Positions 25,917 to 34,521 of a stretch of DNA of 41,595 bases are shown here, piece by piece. Location: the NCBI GenBank assembly GCA_964593865.1, contig CAZQKE010000081.1:1-41595 (forward strand), read 5' to 3'. The notes beneath the pieces are model-generated. The model had not been told where the DNA came from. It was given only the letters and a program-made list of their open reading frames with translations, and ran no database searches. Each line of letters opens with the position of its first letter. Position 1 is the stretch's first letter. A program made the position numbers and the translations under genes. This DNA comes from CAZQKE01 sp964593865. GTDB taxonomy: Bacteria; Chloroflexota; Anaerolineae; JAAYZQ01.

Positions 25917-26708
25917 CTACTCCTTTTGAGCCGCATCGGCCAGGGCGACCGCTGCGCCGACCTCCGCCGCGCCTTTGACCGCTTGGCCGACGCCTTCTGC
26001 CGTTAGGTCGCGGGCGATGTCGGTGGCCGCTTCGGCGACGGCCATCTGGGCCATGCCACGGACGGCCAACTCTGCGCCGGCATCGGCCAGCGCATCGCTG
26101 CGTTCGGCCATGGCTTGAGAAGCCGCCGCCCGGACGACGCCTTCGGCCACTTCGCCGGCGCCCAGATCGGCCACTTTTTCACCGGCCTCGCCGAGCACGC
26201 GGGAAAGAGCACGTGTCGTCGAAAAGCGCAAGATGATCTCCACGGCCAGTTCTTGCAGTGTCTCACCTCGCTCCTCCAGGAAAGAGGCCAACACGGGCAT
26301 TTTCAGCAGTTCCACTACGTCGCTGACGGCCCAAAGCTCCCCGGCGGTGCGGGCGATCTCCAAGCCGATCTCCAAGTCCTCGGCGTTCATCAACCCCATG
26401 ATGGCGCTGATGGCTTGGATGTCCTCGGAAGCGGCCAACAACTCCGCACCCTGGGCCACATCGGAGATACCGGCGGCGGCGACGATCTCGCTCAATCGGC
26501 TCATCCGTTGGGAAACGACGGCAGCATCCTGAGCACGGGTTAGGTCCTCTACGCCTGCCGCGCCGGCGGCGGAAGCCAGGTCCGCGGCGTCTCGGGCTGC
26601 ATCCAGAGAATCGGCTGCTTTAGCCATCTCGTCCAGGCCCTCGGCGGCCGCTGCTTCGACGGATTCTTGGGCTTTTTGTGTCTCCATTACATTACTCTCT
26701 TCGCTCAT
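25917..26708 (-). CDS. Ala/Glu-rich all-helical protein of unknown function
   Basis: 263 residues starting MSEESNVMETQ at 26708; an ATG five codons upstream would overlap the GGAGGG site and is rejected. Composition is dominated by Ala, Glu, Asp and Leu, with small-residue-rich amphipathic helices throughout (DAARDAADLASAAGAAGVED, ADAGAELAVRGMAQMAVAEA). No signal peptide and no long hydrophobic segment apart from a moderately hydrophobic LKMPVLASFL near 135-145. No domain was recognised. It resembles in style amphipathic lipid-surface or structural proteins, which is only an impression. It is last in the operon of the LURP-one-like protein. Confidence 0.75.
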   Translation of the reverse strand: MSEESNVMETQKAQESVEAAAAEGLDEMAKAADSLDAARDAADLASAAGAAGVEDLTRAQDAAVVSQRMSRLSEIVAAAGISDVAQGAELLAASEDIQAISAIMGLMNAEDLEIGLEIARTAGELWAVSDVVELLKMPVLASFLEERGETLQELAVEIILRFSTTRALSRVLGEAGEKVADLGAGEVAEGVVRAAASQAMAERSDALADAGAELAVRGMAQMAVAEAATDIARDLTAEGVGQAVKGAAEVGAAVALADAAQKE

Positions 26709-26777
26709 GATTGTTCCCTCCAATTTGATCGTGTTGTCCGAATCGTCTCCCCGGAGGCATTTGCCCCCGAAGGTCCG

Positions 26778-27338
26778 CTATTTTCCCGCATGGGCCATTT
26801 GGTCAATGCACACGGTAATGGCCAAGATCAAAGCATCGTTCTGGCCGGGATCAACGGCAACGCCGTAGCTATCGCGCACCCGGAACCATCTTTTGGACAC
26901 TTCGGCGATCTTGTCCCTTCCTGCGTTGATGTGGTATTCGTGGTCCAAGATGTTGCCCTGGATGTCCAGGTCTGGGCCGCCTTTGATCTTGACCGTCCAC
27001 CGTTCCCGCAAGGGGGTGATCAAGGCTTTTTTGACGACGGCCAGTTGCCTGCCGCGGGCATCCTCGATCTCCATCGTGTCCTTGATTCGCAGCATCCGCT
27101 CTTGGATGCGGCACAGGATGTTGCCGTGGGCATCCTCAAAGTTCAGTGTCTTGCGGATGCGCAGTGCCTTACCGTCTACTTTAAACACCCGTTCCCCCGC
27201 TTCGTTTTCGATCCAGAAATCGTCGCCGATGGAGATCAGCTTCTGGCGCATTTTATAACGATGTCCTCCGCCTCGGCGGGTTCCCAAGCGGCGATCTTCC
27301 CTCCTTTGTTGCCTGCGCTCTATGCGTCTTTGTCTCAT
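26778..27338 (-). CDS. LURP-one-related / tubby-C-like protein (YxjI type)
   Basis: 186 residues. Residues ~28-170 are a beta-barrel of short strand pairs in the LURP-one pattern: MRQKLISIGDDFWIENEAG, VFKVDGKALRIRKTLNFEDA, then MLRIKDTMEIEDARGRQL, VKKALI and a last strand pair DSYGVAVDPGQNDALILAIT. The family has a tubby-like fold thought to bind membranes or act as a scaffold; no enzyme activity is known. An Arg-rich N-terminal extension of ~27 residues (MRQRRIERRQQRREDRR) is unusual. Start at 27338 after AAGGAAA, 33 bases behind iorA. Confidence 0.85.
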   Translation of the reverse strand: MRQRRIERRQQRREDRRLGTRRGGGHRYKMRQKLISIGDDFWIENEAGERVFKVDGKALRIRKTLNFEDAHGNILCRIQERMLRIKDTMEIEDARGRQLAVVKKALITPLRERWTVKIKGGPDLDIQGNILDHEYHINAGRDKIAEVSKRWFRVRDSYGVAVDPGQNDALILAITVCIDQMAHAGK

Positions 27339-27371
27339 CTTTTTTTTCCTTTCCGGTCGGTATACGGTCGG

Positions 27372-29162
27372 TCAATCCGCGACCTGATCGCGGAACAGAA
27401 TGGCACCTCGTGGGCAGACCTGGGCACAGACCTCGCAGCCGGTACACAGCAGGGGATCAATGACCGCTTTGGGCCGCCCTGTTTTGGCGTCCAGCTCCTC
27501 GCTCTTGAGGATGGCCGGACAGCCGATGCGGAAGCACATGGTACATCCGTTGCACTTGTCGGCGATGACCCTGAGGGGCAACCATTTTTTGCGCGCGCTG
27601 GGCAGCAAGGCGCACTCGTCGCGGGCGATAAGGACGCTGGGGCCTTCGGCGTCCAGGAATTCTGTGATGGCTTGGTCCACGGCATTGACGTCAAAGGCCG
27701 GTACGGTTTTGACCCGTTCAATGCCCAATGCCCGGACCAGCGGTTCCAGATCCAACGGTGGGACTTCCTGCATCTGCAAGGTGCGACCGGTTCCGGGGTT
27801 GTGCTGGTGGCCGGTCATGGCCGTCGTGCGGTTATCCAGGATGATGGTCAGGATGTTGCTCCGGTTGTAGGCTACGTTGGCCAGGGCCGGCATCCCGGTA
27901 TGGAAAAAGGTGGAATCGCCGATGACGGCGACCACCCGCTCGCCGACGCCGGCCTTGTCCGCGCCGTGGGCTTGCCCGATTCCGGCTCCCATGCAACCGC
28001 AGGTGTGGATGGCCGAAAGGGGCGGCAACAAGCCCAGCGTGTAGCAGCCGATGTCGCCCATGACCGGCACTTTGCGTTTGTTGAGGATGAAAAAGACGCT
28101 GCGATGGGGGCAACCGGGGCACAGCACCGGCGGGCGGGGTGGCAGTTCCGGCAGGGGAAGCTCCGGCAAAGGAACATGGGCCTCGGCGGGCAGCAGTCCG
28201 GCGGCGATTGCGCTTTCGCGGACGGTGCGGGGGTCTAGTTCGCCGACGGCGGGAAAGATATTCTTGCCCTCACAGGCAATGCCCAGCAGTTTGATCTCCT
28301 CCTCCAAGAAGGGGTCCAGTTCTTCCAGGACGATGAGGCGTTTCACCTCGGCGGCAAATTCGCGGATCAGTTTGGGCGGCAGGGGATAGGTCATGCCCAG
28401 ATGCAAGATGGAAGCATCGGGAAAGACCTCTTTGGCGTATTGGTAGGCTACACCGCAGGTAACGATGCCCAGTTCGCGGCTCCCCCATTCAATACGGTTG
28501 AAGGGGAAGGTTTCGGCGAATGCGGCCAGCCGTTCGATCCGCTCTTCAATGACGGGGTGTTTTTTGCGGGCGTTGCCGGGGATCATCACATATTTGGGGA
28601 TGTTGCGGGGGAACTTGTCCGCCGCGGGTCCCGGTTCCATCCGCTCGCCCAATTCAACCGGCGTGCTGGAATGGCAAATGCGGGTTGTCATCCGCAAAAA
28701 GACCGGCGTATCGAACTGCTCGCTCAGGTCCAGGGCCGCGCCTACCAGGTCTTTGGCCTCCTGGCTATCGGAAGGTTCCAGGCAGGGGATGCGGGCGAAT
28801 TTGGCATAGCGGCGGTTGTCCTGCTCGTTCTGCGAGGAGTGCATCCCCGGATCGTCGGCGGTGACGATGACCAACCCGGCTTCGATGCCGGTCATGGAGG
28901 CGTAAAACACCGAATCGGCGGCGACGTTGACGCCCACGTGCTTCATGGCCGCCAGTGCCCGCCGTCCGGCGTAGGCGGCTCCCACGGCCACGTCCACGGC
29001 CACTTTTTCGTTGGGCGCCCACTCGGCATAGACGTTGGGGTAACGGGCGAAATTTTCCAGGATTTCGGTACTGGGTGTGCCGGGATAGGCCGAGGCGACG
29101 GCCACACCGGCTTCCCAAGCACCTCTGGCAACCGCTTCATTTCCTGACAACAGCTTCTTCAC
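27372..29162 (-). CDS. iorA: Indolepyruvate:ferredoxin oxidoreductase, alpha subunit
   Basis: 596 residues. The N half is the pyrimidine-binding domain (SAYPGTPSTEILENFARYPN). The middle is the thiamine-diphosphate part (LCPGCPHRSVFF, GDIGCYTLGLLPPL, GDSTFFHTGMPALANVAYN with the metal-binding DNRTTAMTG). At the C-terminus are two 4Fe-4S motifs, CNGCTMCFRIGCP and CTGCEVCAQVCP. It oxidises aryl-pyruvates from aromatic amino acid breakdown to aryl-acetyl-CoA, reducing ferredoxin; the beta subunit (iorB) is not next to it. I place the start at GTG 29162 because GGAGGT lies six bases upstream; an ATG at 29189 is possible. It is 33 bases after the binding-protein gene. Confidence 0.95.
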   Translation of the reverse strand: MKKLLSGNEAVARGAWEAGVAVASAYPGTPSTEILENFARYPNVYAEWAPNEKVAVDVAVGAAYAGRRALAAMKHVGVNVAADSVFYASMTGIEAGLVIVTADDPGMHSSQNEQDNRRYAKFARIPCLEPSDSQEAKDLVGAALDLSEQFDTPVFLRMTTRICHSSTPVELGERMEPGPAADKFPRNIPKYVMIPGNARKKHPVIEERIERLAAFAETFPFNRIEWGSRELGIVTCGVAYQYAKEVFPDASILHLGMTYPLPPKLIREFAAEVKRLIVLEELDPFLEEEIKLLGIACEGKNIFPAVGELDPRTVRESAIAAGLLPAEAHVPLPELPLPELPPRPPVLCPGCPHRSVFFILNKRKVPVMGDIGCYTLGLLPPLSAIHTCGCMGAGIGQAHGADKAGVGERVVAVIGDSTFFHTGMPALANVAYNRSNILTIILDNRTTAMTGHQHNPGTGRTLQMQEVPPLDLEPLVRALGIERVKTVPAFDVNAVDQAITEFLDAEGPSVLIARDECALLPSARKKWLPLRVIADKCNGCTMCFRIGCPAILKSEELDAKTGRPKAVIDPLLCTGCEVCAQVCPRGAILFRDQVAD

Positions 29163-29195
29163 AGGCTTACCTCCGTTGAAAGTATTCACGCTATC

Positions 29196-30542
29196 TCACG
29201 GGGTATCGGTCGGTGCGGACGGTTGGGGCATTTTGCCCAAAGGCCGGGTGGAGAGGGGAGAGGAATCCCCTTTGGGGTACACCGCCCGTATCCGCTCCGG
29301 GGTGATGACCGCAATGCGCCATACGTTGCGATCTCCGCAATCGCCGTGCGGCGTGCACGTCAACATGCCCGATACACCCGGATAGTTGGTCGTCCGGTAC
29401 AACGCTTCTCGCAATCCCTGGAGGGGGATGTACAACACGTCTTCATGCTCAAAGGCCACGCGGTCCGCGGCATTCAGAAGCAAGGTCGCCGCATCATACG
29501 CATATGCCGCAAAGGGGGTTGTCGGCTCCTGCCCGTATCGCGCGGCATAGCGCAATGCAAATTCTCGGTTCCCGGCAGAAGGGGCACAAAGGTACATGCC
29601 GTCGGCAGCCCCGTCGGTCAGATCGCTCAAGTAAGGGTCCAACAGGCCGTCGGTGCTTACCAGGTGGGTATTTTCCAGGCCGGGGAATCTGACTACTTGC
29701 TCGATGAAGGGAATCCCCTCTGCCGGAAAGAGGGAGAAGAACAGAACATCCGGTTCGTAAGGAGCGATCCGGCCCAAGACTTCGCTCATATCGGAGGTCC
29801 CCGTTTCAATGGATTCTTGTACCACACATGCACCGCCCAATCCTTGAAAAAGGTCACAGGCTGCGTCGGTGAGAGCATTGGCGTTGGGGGAAGAATCGGC
29901 CACCGTTGCTAAATTCCGCGCTTTCAACTCCTCTGCGGCGAATCGCGCGGCCAGATGGGCCTGCCAGAGGTCATTGGGCGCCACGCGAAAGTATCCGGCT
30001 TCCCGTTGGTCCGGATCGGTCAAGGAGGGGGCCGTGTGGGAAGGAGAGATCATCACCAGCCCGGCGGCGGAGAGGATTTCGGCAGCCGGGATCGCCGAAG
30101 CGGAACAGGTCGTGCCGACGACGCCGAGTAGGCCACCTTGGGCAACCAGGTTCATCGCCGCCCGTTCCCCCCCATCGGGATTGCATCCCGCATCTTCTTG
30201 CACGAACGAGAGAGGGTATCCTTTGAAAGGACCCCAATCCTCAACGGCCATTTCCAAACCGCGCAGCTCCTCCACACCCAATCTTAGGCCCTCCAGGGCA
30301 AGGGCCGCTCCGATGACGACCTCCGTACCCGCGGGAACTCGGACACAGCCCAGGGGATCGTCGCAGATGGGCGGGGCCGGGGTAGGGGAAGGCGGGGGTT
30401 GGGTAGCGGTAGGGGCAGAGGCCGTCAAAGTCGCCAAAACTTCCGCGGCGATTTTCGTGGCCTGAGCGTCTCGGTCGGGTGGAGAGGGTCCGCAGGATGC
30501 AAGGAGGAAAAGTATGATGCTTATGAAAACGGTTCTCCGCAC
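29196..30542 (-). CDS. Branched-chain amino-acid type ABC binding lipoprotein
   Basis: 448 residues from GTG 30542, five bases behind AAGGAGG; the frame extends 11 codons further but without support. The lipobox LLASC (Cys17) is followed by a Pro/Thr linker. Residues ~75-410 are a periplasmic binding protein type I fold of the Leu/Ile/Val family: VVIGAALALEG, GCNPDGGERAAMNLVAQGGL, VGTTCSASAIPAAEILSAAG and VMISPSHTAPSLTDPDQR. There is no permease or ATPase nearby. It stands directly before iorA, so it might feed aromatic or branched-chain amino acids towards oxidation, or act as a sensor. Inference from order only. Confidence 0.88.
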   Translation of the reverse strand: MRRTVFISIILFLLASCGPSPPDRDAQATKIAAEVLATLTASAPTATQPPPSPTPAPPICDDPLGCVRVPAGTEVVIGAALALEGLRLGVEELRGLEMAVEDWGPFKGYPLSFVQEDAGCNPDGGERAAMNLVAQGGLLGVVGTTCSASAIPAAEILSAAGLVMISPSHTAPSLTDPDQREAGYFRVAPNDLWQAHLAARFAAEELKARNLATVADSSPNANALTDAACDLFQGLGGACVVQESIETGTSDMSEVLGRIAPYEPDVLFFSLFPAEGIPFIEQVVRFPGLENTHLVSTDGLLDPYLSDLTDGAADGMYLCAPSAGNREFALRYAARYGQEPTTPFAAYAYDAATLLLNAADRVAFEHEDVLYIPLQGLREALYRTTNYPGVSGMLTCTPHGDCGDRNVWRIAVITPERIRAVYPKGDSSPLSTRPLGKMPQPSAPTDTP

Positions 30543-30576
30543 CGGGGCCTCCTTCCAGAAATCGCGGGCCGTCATT

Positions 30577-30600
30577 GAGCACGAATACGCGAATGTGCCC
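30577..30600 (-). repeat. Short inverted fragment of repeat R1
   Basis: On the minus strand this reads GGGCACATTCGCGTATTCGTG and on, the core words of R1 in reverse orientation. It lies between the promoter and start of the binding-protein gene, so it belongs to that gene's leader. Confidence 0.5.
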
Positions 30601-30610
30601 GGCCCATCTC

Positions 30611-30638
30611 AGTATACCATGATCGCCGCCCCTGTCCA
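30611..30638 (-). promoter_or_regulatory. Probable promoter of the binding protein-iorA operon
   Basis: Minus strand TGGACA (30638-30633, 5 of 6), a 16-base spacer, TATACT (30616-30611, 5 of 6). Transcription would begin near 30604, giving a ~60-base leader. Confidence 0.6.
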
Positions 30639-30746
30639 AAATTGAGGAGGCAAGGTCGGGCCGTCCGAGTAGGTTCATCGGCCGGGCAAGGTAGGACAAA
30701 CGCGCTCACAGGGTTTCGCAACTGTAGAATTCGCCGAGGAAGGGAT

Positions 30747-30838
30747 GGTGGCGACTCAAGTCGCTCCTTTCGGGCCTGCGGCCGGGCGTATTCGTGCATT
30801 CGCGTATTCGCGCCCGCTTCGTGGACGGCCCGCATTAT
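30747..30838 (+). repeat. Dispersed repeat R1, uninterrupted copy C
   Basis: About 92 bases, from the block ACTCAAGTCGCTCC through the 42-base core GGGCGTATTCGTGCATTCGC and on to GTGGACGGCCCGCATTAT. It is the full-length form of which copies A and B are the left and right parts. It lies in the intergenic stretch 30543-30991, which otherwise holds two promoters and no gene. Confidence 0.85.
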
Positions 30839-30930
30839 CTCAAAAAAGGCAACCCCTGTGCCTCTCGGCGTCTCCGCGAGTCGGTAGTGAGGTGTGCGTT
30901 GCCCATTGCCCATACCTTGCCTCCACACGA

Positions 30931-30959
30931 TAGACAGATCGGCGGAAATGGGTTATAAT
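30931..30959 (+). promoter_or_regulatory. Promoter of nadK
   Basis: TAGACA (30931-30936, 5 of 6), 17-base spacer, perfect TATAAT (30954-30959). The predicted start near 30966 leaves a 26-base leader with GAGGG before the ATG at 30992. Confidence 0.75.
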
Positions 30960-30991
30960 GGACTCGGTACGATACTGTGCGAGGGCACAAG

Positions 30992-31849
30992 ATGAAACGG
31001 ATTGGCCTGTTGCACCACCCCAAGCTGCCTGCTACCCAGTCGTTGGCCGAAAGGATGGCCCGCGACATAGAAACCCAGGGTGCAGCGGCCTGGGTCGGTT
31101 CTACTTGGGATGAGGCAGCGGTGCAGGCCGAGATCGCCCGCCTGGATGTCTTGGTGACGCTGGGCGGCGATGGCTCGATCCTGCGGGCGGCCCGCATGGC
31201 CTGCGGCCACCGGGTCCCGGTGCTGGGGGTGAACATGGGGCGTTTGGGCTTCCTGGCCGAGCTGGAGCCGGAACAGTGGGCCGAGGCCCTACCGCACCTG
31301 CTCCGGGGCGATTTCTGGATTGAAGAACGGATGATGCTTTATGCCGAGCACCGCCGAGGTGCGGAACGGCGGGGCTATGAAGCTTTGAACGACGTCGTCG
31401 TCAGCCGAGGGAGCCTGGCCCGCATCGTCCGCCTGGAAACCCACATTGACGGCGGCTACCTGACCACCTACGCCGCCGACGGCTTGATCATTGCCACCCC
31501 CACCGGTTCCACGGCCTATGCCCACGCTGCCGGCGGCCCGATCCTGCCGCCGGAGTTGAAAAACATCTTGCTCATCCCCATCGCCCCCCATCTGAGCATG
31601 GACCGGGCCATTGTCCTATCGCGAGGGGCTATGGTCCGGGTGCAGGTCCACACCGACCACCAAGCCATCCTCACCGTAGACGGCCAATTTGAGTACGAGT
31701 TGCAAGACGGCGACTGGGTGACGGTCCAAGCCAGCCGTTATGTCAGCCGCTTTGTCCGCTTTCAGGACCGGGCCTACTTTTATCGGACGCTCATGGAACG
31801 CCTGCGCTGGCCTCTCCCTCCACCGCCGGATGATCCGGAACGACCGTGA
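30992..31849 (+). CDS. nadK: NAD kinase
   Basis: 285 residues, normal length. It phosphorylates NAD to NADP in the cytoplasm. Motifs: VTLGGDGSILRAAR (Asp60, catalytic), NMGRLGFLAEL, ALNDVVVSRGSLARIVRLE and the NAD-binding ATPTGSTAYAHAAGGP. I start at ATG 30992 (MKRIGLLHHP) rather than the in-frame GTG at 30977, since only the ATG has GAGGG at good distance. It is monocistronic between its own promoter and the convergent hydroxyacid reductase. No strong terminator follows. Confidence 0.97.
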   Translation: MKRIGLLHHPKLPATQSLAERMARDIETQGAAAWVGSTWDEAAVQAEIARLDVLVTLGGDGSILRAARMACGHRVPVLGVNMGRLGFLAELEPEQWAEALPHLLRGDFWIEERMMLYAEHRRGAERRGYEALNDVVVSRGSLARIVRLETHIDGGYLTTYAADGLIIATPTGSTAYAHAAGGPILPPELKNILLIPIAPHLSMDRAIVLSRGAMVRVQVHTDHQAILTVDGQFEYELQDGDWVTVQASRYVSRFVRFQDRAYFYRTLMERLRWPLPPPPDDPERP

Positions 31850-32046
31850 CCGCGTGTGTTTCATCCTGCACGGGAAAAGTACTCCCGGTGATGTTCCCCC
31901 CGGCCATTTGAAGAAATCGGGACGGCAGCCCGGATCGCAGCTGCCGGGATAGAGCGGTGAGGAGGATGTCATCTATCCCGTTGGCCGGAGCGGCGGGCCT
32001 CTGTGGGACGACCACCGCTCCGGTCCGGTGGCGGCTATCGGCCTTT

Positions 32047-33039
32047 TTATCCGCCGCCGGTTTCCAGGTCGTAGACCTGGGGATTGACGCAGTAGGGCAA
32101 TCGTTCGCCGCGCAGCCCGGCCAGCAGGTTTTCGGCAGCCATCACGGCCATGCGCGTCCGGGTGGCGTGGCTCGCGCTGGCGATGTGAGGCACGATCAGA
32201 CAGTTGGGCAGGGTAAGCAGTTTGTGATCACGGGGCAGCGGCTCCGGGTCGGTGACATCTAGAGCGGCGTAGGCGATCCGGCCTTGTCGCAAGGCGTCGT
32301 ACAGGGCCTCGGTATCCACGACCGCTCCCCGCGCCGTGTTGACCAGCACCGCCGTAGGCTTCATACGGGCCAGAGCTGCACGGTCGATCAGGTGGTGCGT
32401 CTCCTCTGTCAACGGCACGTGCAGGCTCACAAAGTCCGCTTCGGCCAGGAGGTCATCCAGGGAGCAGCACACCGTCGCCCCCACCGATGCGCCCTTTTCC
32501 GCGTCGCAGTGAGGATCAAAATAGAGAACGCGCATACCGAACCCGGCAGCCCGGCGGGCAACGGCCTGCCCGATACGGCCCAGGCCGATGATGCCCAGTG
32601 TCGCGCCGTGGACATCATGGCCGAGCAGGAGGGTCGGCCCCCAGGTGCGCCATTTACCCGCCCGCACATAGTCGACCCCCTCCACGATGCGCCGGGCGGC
32701 AGCCATCAGCAGGGCAAAGGCCATATCCGCCGTCGTCTCGGTGAGCACACCGGGCGTGTGCCCTACGGCGATCCCCCGTTCCGTGGCAGCCTCTACATCC
32801 ACGTTGTCAAAGCCGACGGCATAATTGCTGATGACTTTGAGCCGAGGCCCGGCGGCATCCATCAGGTCGGCGTCTACCCGGTCGGTGAGCAAGGAAAGCA
32901 GGCCGTCTATGCCGCGCACTTTTTCGCGCAGTGTCTCATCGGGCGGTGGAAGCTCATCAGGCCAGACTTCTACCCGACATGCCTGCCGGAGCAAGTCCAG
33001 GCCGTCGGCGGGGATGCGGCGTGTGACAAAAACCTTCAT
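32047..33039 (-). CDS. D-2-hydroxyacid dehydrogenase, probably glyoxylate/hydroxypyruvate reductase
   Basis: 330 residues starting MKVFVTRRIP (33039, GAGGTG four bases away; other ATGs lie 3 and 12 bases upstream). The NAD(P)-binding Rossmann site is LGIIGLGRIGQAVARR. The catalytic triad is the Arg in NTARGAVVDTEAL, the Glu in DVTDPEPLPRDH and the His in IVPHIASASH. The block WGPTLLLGHDVHGATLGIIG and the PEPLPRDHKLLTLPN stretch resemble archaeal-type glyoxylate reductases (GyaR). 3-phosphoglycerate dehydrogenases are longer with an ACT domain, absent here. Substrate choice (glyoxylate versus hydroxypyruvate) remains open. Confidence 0.9.
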   Translation of the reverse strand: MKVFVTRRIPADGLDLLRQACRVEVWPDELPPPDETLREKVRGIDGLLSLLTDRVDADLMDAAGPRLKVISNYAVGFDNVDVEAATERGIAVGHTPGVLTETTADMAFALLMAAARRIVEGVDYVRAGKWRTWGPTLLLGHDVHGATLGIIGLGRIGQAVARRAAGFGMRVLYFDPHCDAEKGASVGATVCCSLDDLLAEADFVSLHVPLTEETHHLIDRAALARMKPTAVLVNTARGAVVDTEALYDALRQGRIAYAALDVTDPEPLPRDHKLLTLPNCLIVPHIASASHATRTRMAVMAAENLLAGLRGERLPYCVNPQVYDLETGGG

Positions 33040-33126
33040 CATACACCTCACTTTGCGATCAATCTGCGCTTTGCAGGTCGGACTCGGTCATCTTGCGCAA
33101 GTCAGGCCACGGACCCAATGCCCGGT

Positions 33127-34212
33127 TTAGGGCCGCAGCACCTGCCCGATGACGCGCAGTAAGGTGGGGGGATGGAGGAGCATGTTGGCGTAGCTGGCGT
33201 TGGCCATAGGGCAGGCGCATTCTCCGGCGGCGATGCTGCGCCGCAGGGAACGCAGACGCCCTACCTTCTCGAACCAGATGGGACGCAGGTCGTAGTCGGT
33301 TTCCCGCAGGTTGCCCACCGGCTCGGCGCGGATGCAACAGGTCCACACGTCGCCGTTGGGCGCGATGTGGCCGCTGGCCCACCCTGCCAGGCAGGGGATG
33401 ACTTGGCGTCGTTCCTGCAACACCTTTTTGGCAAGCTGATAGTATTGTGCCCGGAAGGCTTGAGTCAGGCGGGCCAGGCTCCGGGCCGGAGCAGCCCGCG
33501 CCCGCGCCGAAAGATCATCGGCGATGGGGGCGTACACCTCCGGGTCTGGGGTAATGGTCCAACCCACGGTCCCCAGCTCCACCCGCTCCTCGGCGACTTC
33601 GGTGATGTAGGAATCGGGTTCCAGGGCGGTCAGGCCCTCGATAATGTCCGGGATGCGGTCGGCATTCAGGCGAGAGATGACGGTGTGAATGCTGAGGACC
33701 AGGTTGCGATGCCGCCGCCGGAGTTCTTTTAGCCCCTGCCAGGTTTCCATCGCCCGCTGCCAGTTGCCGGGCACGCGGCGGATGGCGTCATGCTCCGCAC
33801 CCACGCCATCTAGAGAGAGGTTGATGCCCAGCCGGGAGCGAGGAGCCGCCCGGCAGATGCGGTCCACCTGGTCCAGAATGCGATGGGGGAGCAAACCGTT
33901 GGTGGGGATGGTGATGACACCCGGCCGACACAGCTCCGCCCCGGCGATGACGATCTCGGCCAGGTCGGCCCGCAGGAACGGCTCGCCGCCGGTGAAGGTC
34001 AGGTAGAAAGGGGCATGGCCCAAGCGGGCAAAGATGTTGCGCCATTCCTCGGCGGTCATGTCATCGTTGGGCTTGCGCCACACGTCGCAAGTCCGGCAGC
34101 GGCTGTTGCAGCGGTAGCTAACGCTGATGACCAAGCTAAAGGGAAGCAGCCGGGGCCACCCCAGGCGGTAGAAGCTCCAGTAGAGCGGCAATTTGGGCAA
34201 CAGTTCAAGCAT
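33127..34212 (-). CDS. Radical SAM protein with SPASM-like C-terminal cysteines
   Basis: 361 residues. The 4Fe-4S site is Cys35, Cys39 and Cys42 in YRCNSRCRTCDVW, followed by TFTGGEPFLR (SAM-binding GGE) and TIPTNGLLP. The C-terminal part has further Cys in IPCLAGWASGHIAPNGDVWT-CC and in GECACPMANASY, as in SPASM/twitch proteins that hold an auxiliary cluster. Such enzymes modify peptides or small molecules; with no peptide precursor nearby the substrate is unknown. Its promoter at 34230-34258 leaves a leader of only ~11 bases. It is followed 88 bases on by the reductase gene. Confidence 0.9.
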   Translation of the reverse strand: MLELLPKLPLYWSFYRLGWPRLLPFSLVISVSYRCNSRCRTCDVWRKPNDDMTAEEWRNIFARLGHAPFYLTFTGGEPFLRADLAEIVIAGAELCRPGVITIPTNGLLPHRILDQVDRICRAAPRSRLGINLSLDGVGAEHDAIRRVPGNWQRAMETWQGLKELRRRHRNLVLSIHTVISRLNADRIPDIIEGLTALEPDSYITEVAEERVELGTVGWTITPDPEVYAPIADDLSARARAAPARSLARLTQAFRAQYYQLAKKVLQERRQVIPCLAGWASGHIAPNGDVWTCCIRAEPVGNLRETDYDLRPIWFEKVGRLRSLRRSIAAGECACPMANASYANMLLHPPTLLRVIGQVLRP

Positions 34213-34229
34213 GGTCTATCCCCATGACA

Positions 34230-34258
34230 AGGATAGCACATCGCCGTCCCTTTGTCAA
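34230..34258 (-). promoter_or_regulatory. Promoter of the radical SAM gene
   Basis: Minus strand consensus TTGACA (34258-34253), 17-base spacer, TATCCT (34235-34230, 4 of 6). Transcription would start ~34223, almost at the ATG, so the message would be nearly leaderless. Confidence 0.6.
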
Positions 34259-34332
34259 AGGGGCGCGGTGTTGCATCGGGAGCACCTATCGGTGGGGAAT
34301 GGAATCGTTAGGCGCTTCCGAGCAATCGGTGT

Positions 34333-34373
34333 AATAAAAGCAAAAGGCCGTCGGCCCTTGACCGACGGCCTTT

Positions 34374-34374
<1 letters not shown>
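34333..34374 (-). terminator. Intrinsic terminator of tRNA-Lys
   Basis: Arms AAAAGGCCGTCGG (34342-34354) and CCGACGGCCTTTT (34362-34374) with a 7-base loop; on the minus strand the stem is followed by GCTTTTATT. Its first base overlaps the CCA end of the tRNA. The run of T on both sides could make it work in both directions. Confidence 0.9.
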
Positions 34375-34450
<76 letters not shown>

Positions 34451-34463
34451 CTATAGCGTCTCC

Positions 34464-34492
34464 ATTATACCCCGATGTTTTGCCTCTGTCAA
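34464..34492 (-). promoter_or_regulatory. Consensus sigma70 promoter of tRNA-Lys
   Basis: Minus strand TTGACA (34492-34487), 17-base spacer, TATAAT (34469-34464): a perfect consensus at both boxes. The tRNA begins 13 bases further on. The promoter is within 30 bases of the fusA stop codon. Confidence 0.88.
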
Positions 34493-34521
34493 ATCGGCTG
34501 TGGTCGTTGCCGGAGAACCAA

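Noticed and set aside
26667..28238. 523-codon plus-strand frame across the LURP-one gene and iorA
   Set aside because: It crosses two real genes and an intergenic gap on the other strand; no family resemblance.
31985..32048. Terminator after nadK (CCGGAGCGG/CCGCTCCGG hairpin, TTTTT at 32044)
   Set aside because: The T run is about 20 bases away from the stem, so it does not fit an intrinsic terminator; left as unexplained.
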